A DNA stretch of 64,000 bases, taken from positions 2,542,001-2,606,000 of the forward strand of contig NC_015276.1 in the NCBI RefSeq assembly GCF_000192865.1. The letters are read 5' to 3'. This stretch comes from Marinomonas mediterranea MMB-1 (lineage in GTDB: Bacteria > Pseudomonadota > Gammaproteobacteria > Pseudomonadales > Marinomonadaceae). A program made the position numbers and the translations under genes. The notes under the pieces are model-generated. The model searched no databases. It was not told the DNA's origin and worked only from the letters and a program-made list of their open reading frames with translations. The number at the start of each line of letters is the position of its first letter. Position 1 is the stretch's first letter. This document shows, piece after piece, positions 62,216 through 64,000 of this stretch.

Positions 62216-62869
62216 ATGCGCGGTCAATTTAGAAGCGAAGTATTCGATCAAGAGAAACTATCCTCTTTTATTAAGCAGCTACACGAAGTAGGGATCACCT
62301 GTGACGTAGAATGGAATCGTGGTCTAAGCAGAACAGTCAAGGAAAGAGCCAATGGCTTAAAGCTAAAGTATGACAACAAAACCTTTTTTAAGCAGCAGGG
62401 AGTCCATGGTGATGTCATTGCCGAACACCTACCTCCCGAACAACGCGATATTTTCCTCACTAAAATCAAGAATGCCGGACTCTATAATGAGCCTGTTTTT
62501 TTTCTTAGCGCTCTATTAAGTTTAGTATTTTTAGGTATATTGGTCGGCTTGGTTCTTCCAGAGTTCCTACGTCGTTCAGAAACACTAGCGATAACAATAG
62601 TCTCTTTAATGGCGATCATGTTTATCGGGTATGCTCTTTTATATAGAGCTGCAGGGCCTAACGCGCTCGAAAATAGCCTAATACTACCAACATTACTTAC
62701 TATCCCTGGTCTATTATGCTGTGCTCCGTCTAGCGTATTACTTACGCCGTTAGGAAGAACAATCCTTAAGCGCTCTTTATACTCTCAGATACATAATTTA
62801 CCATCCGACATAGAAAATAGAACTCAATCTGACAGCGATGACTCATTGATAGCGTTTAAAAACAGCTAA
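62216..62869 (+). CDS. Membrane protein of unknown function
   Basis: A 217-residue protein with a strong AAGGAGAT ribosome site. The N-terminal ~95 residues are soluble (FRSEVFDQEKLSSFIKQLHEVG, DVIAEHLPPEQRDIFLTKIKN). Three or four membrane helices follow (FFLSALLSLVFLGILVGLVLP, LAITIVSLMAIMFIGYALLY, then LILPTLLTIPGLLCCAPSSV) and a hydrophilic tail. I do not recognise the family. It stands alone between the dispersed repeat and the IS110 element. Confidence 0.7.
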   Translation: MRGQFRSEVFDQEKLSSFIKQLHEVGITCDVEWNRGLSRTVKERANGLKLKYDNKTFFKQQGVHGDVIAEHLPPEQRDIFLTKIKNAGLYNEPVFFLSALLSLVFLGILVGLVLPEFLRRSETLAITIVSLMAIMFIGYALLYRAAGPNALENSLILPTLLTIPGLLCCAPSSVLLTPLGRTILKRSLYSQIHNLPSDIENRTQSDSDDSLIAFKNS

Positions 62870-62937
62870 TACTGAATTTAGTGAATTTAGGGTCAGATGA
62901 AGAATTGGAATCTATTTTCATCTTGTATCTTGATCAA

Positions 62938-62973
62938 CAGCTACATTATGTTTGTACAAGCGTAATGTAGCTG
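62938..62973 (+). ncRNA. Structured region upstream of IS110 transposase (possible bridge RNA)
   Basis: CAGCTACATTA / TAATGTAGCTG, an 11-bp perfect hairpin, followed by a second pairing GGTGAG(TGAGG) ... CCTCACC to about 63033. In IS110-group elements the non-coding stretch before the transposase encodes a bridge (seek) RNA that selects target and donor. The hairpin coordinates are given; the RNA ends are unknown. Confidence 0.35.
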
Positions 62974-63098
62974 GGTGAGTGAGGATGTTTTCATCTTGGG
63001 TGATTCAACCTGTGGGTCAGATTATTCCCTCACCTTCTTGTTTCTTACTGGACGGTATCTTAGGCATTCAAAGCCTGTATTCACAAGGTTAGTAAAAC

Positions 63099-64000
63099 AT
63101 GAATCAATCCATCACCTCCACTCTCGGCATCGATATTTCAAAAAAGAAATTTGATGTAGCGCTCCATTTACCTTCTGGAAAATGGAAACATAAAGCGTTC
63201 ACAAATAACCGTGAAGGCTTCCAAAAACTTACTCATTGGCTAAACCAGCTTGATGTCGAACAGACACATGCTTGCATGGAAGCCACCAATGTTTATGGAA
63301 ATGCGTTAGCTGAGTACTTGTATGATCAAAACCATAAGGTTAGCGTCGTCAATCCAACTCGAATAAAAGGTTTTGCGCAAAGTGAGCTGCTGCGTATAAA
63401 GAATGATAAACAAGACGCTGCGCTCATCGCTCGGTTCTGTGAATCACTTTTACCCGATCTTTGGCAGCCGGAACCCCTTAGTACTCGGCAGCTAAAAGCG
63501 ATGGTTAGACGGCTCGATATGCTGATTGATATGAGGCAACAAGAAGTCAATCGACTCGACGTCTCTGATGAGGTTGTGCAAGGCGATATTCACCAGCATA
63601 TTAAAGAGCTAGAACAACGCATCAACAACATACGTGGGGAGATTGAAGACCATATTAATCTTGATCCAGATTTGAAGAGAAAGAAAAAACTCTTGCTCTC
63701 AATTCCAGGTATTGGTGCGAAGACAATGGCAACGGTGTTATCTTATTTTTCGGCTATTCACAAGTTTGCCAGTGCTAAGAAGTTAGCCTCATTTTGTGGG
63801 GTTGCACCTCGTGAGTACCAATCGGGAACCTCAATAAAAGGTCGGGGGCCGATGTCAAAGATAGGTTCAGCACATTTACGAAAATCGCTTTTTCTTCCAG
63901 CAATGGTGGCACTAAAATATAATCCAGCCCTTAAAGGACTGAAAGAGCGACTCAGTAAGAAAGGCAAAACCAAAATGGTGATCATCGGCGCAGCGATGCG
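63099..64000 (+). CDS. IS110-family transposase (3' end outside window)
   Basis: 300 visible codons from ATG 63099. The N-terminal DEDD RuvC-like domain is intact: TLGIDISKKKFDVAL (D), CMEATNVYGNALAEYL (E) and KNDKQDAALIARF (D, D). The C-terminal Tnp20-type domain begins with LLLSIPGIGAKTMATVLSYF and continues SFCGVAPREYQSG, with the catalytic-serine region (SKIGSAHLRKSLFLPAM) also present. No frame break is seen up to the window edge. It belongs to an element whose right end lies beyond 64000. Confidence 0.9.
   Translation, partial: MNQSITSTLGIDISKKKFDVALHLPSGKWKHKAFTNNREGFQKLTHWLNQLDVEQTHACMEATNVYGNALAEYLYDQNHKVSVVNPTRIKGFAQSELLRIKNDKQDAALIARFCESLLPDLWQPEPLSTRQLKAMVRRLDMLIDMRQQEVNRLDVSDEVVQGDIHQHIKELEQRINNIRGEIEDHINLDPDLKRKKKLLLSIPGIGAKTMATVLSYFSAIHKFASAKKLASFCGVAPREYQSGTSIKGRGPMSKIGSAHLRKSLFLPAMVALKYNPALKGLKERLSKKGKTKMVIIGAAM

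Overview
The window looks like a chromosome segment of a marine gammaproteobacterium, most likely Marinomonas or a close Oceanospirillales relative. The main clues are gene orders typical of the group (minCDE, sbcDC, rsmI/lpoA-yraN-diaA, rnd-recR-ybaB-dnaX) and a complete dimethylsulfoniopropionate (DMSP) catabolic cluster of the dddD-dddTBC-dddR type known from Marinomonas. This assignment rests on recognising protein families, not on a database search.

Layout. 0-17.4 kb is core genome: the end of a sulfite/nitrite reductase, an SH3 membrane protein, a cation:proton antiporter, a stand-alone second EF-G, an aldo/keto reductase, a di-haem cytochrome c peroxidase, minCDE, sbcDC, a ferredoxin-domain protein and a PAS protein. 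17.4-31.2 kb is an accessory island: an FHA/winged-helix protein, a giant kinase/pseudocyclase/ATPase/TPR protein, three paralogous ~250-residue proteins (two in a ~1 kb tandem duplication punctuated by 131-bp palindromic repeats), a DUF1330 protein, an S53 (sedolisin) peptidase without prodomain, a YcaO enzyme and its TfuA partner. This resembles a TOMM-type peptide/protein modification system under phospho-signalling control. The paralogues are the most likely substrates, and YcaO-TfuA without a dehydrogenase suggests backbone thioamidation.

31.2-43.1 kb returns to core genes. dnaX carries a textbook -1 frameshift signal (slippery heptamer, upstream SD at 10 nt, quick stop) that would make a ~435-residue gamma subunit. 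43.3-52.3 kb is the ddd cluster; its dddD has the catalytic Asp at residue 602. The cluster is bracketed by two 254-bp direct repeats made of the 5' end of dnaX plus its upstream region (about 92% identical by eye). This indicates insertion of the DMSP genes at dnaX, perhaps by single-crossover integration of a circular molecule.

52.5-64 kb is a variable region: a decayed IS5-family element; a LysR/DUF1330 pair; DUF2867, lipoprotein and flavin-reductase genes; a stretch of minus-strand small genes separated by attC-like sites that may be integron cassettes; a probable type III effector/chaperone remnant with a 27-bp triplication; an orphan membrane protein; and an IS110-family transposase cut by the window end, preceded by a structured non-coding region where a bridge RNA would be expected.

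No rRNA, tRNA or CRISPR array was recognised.
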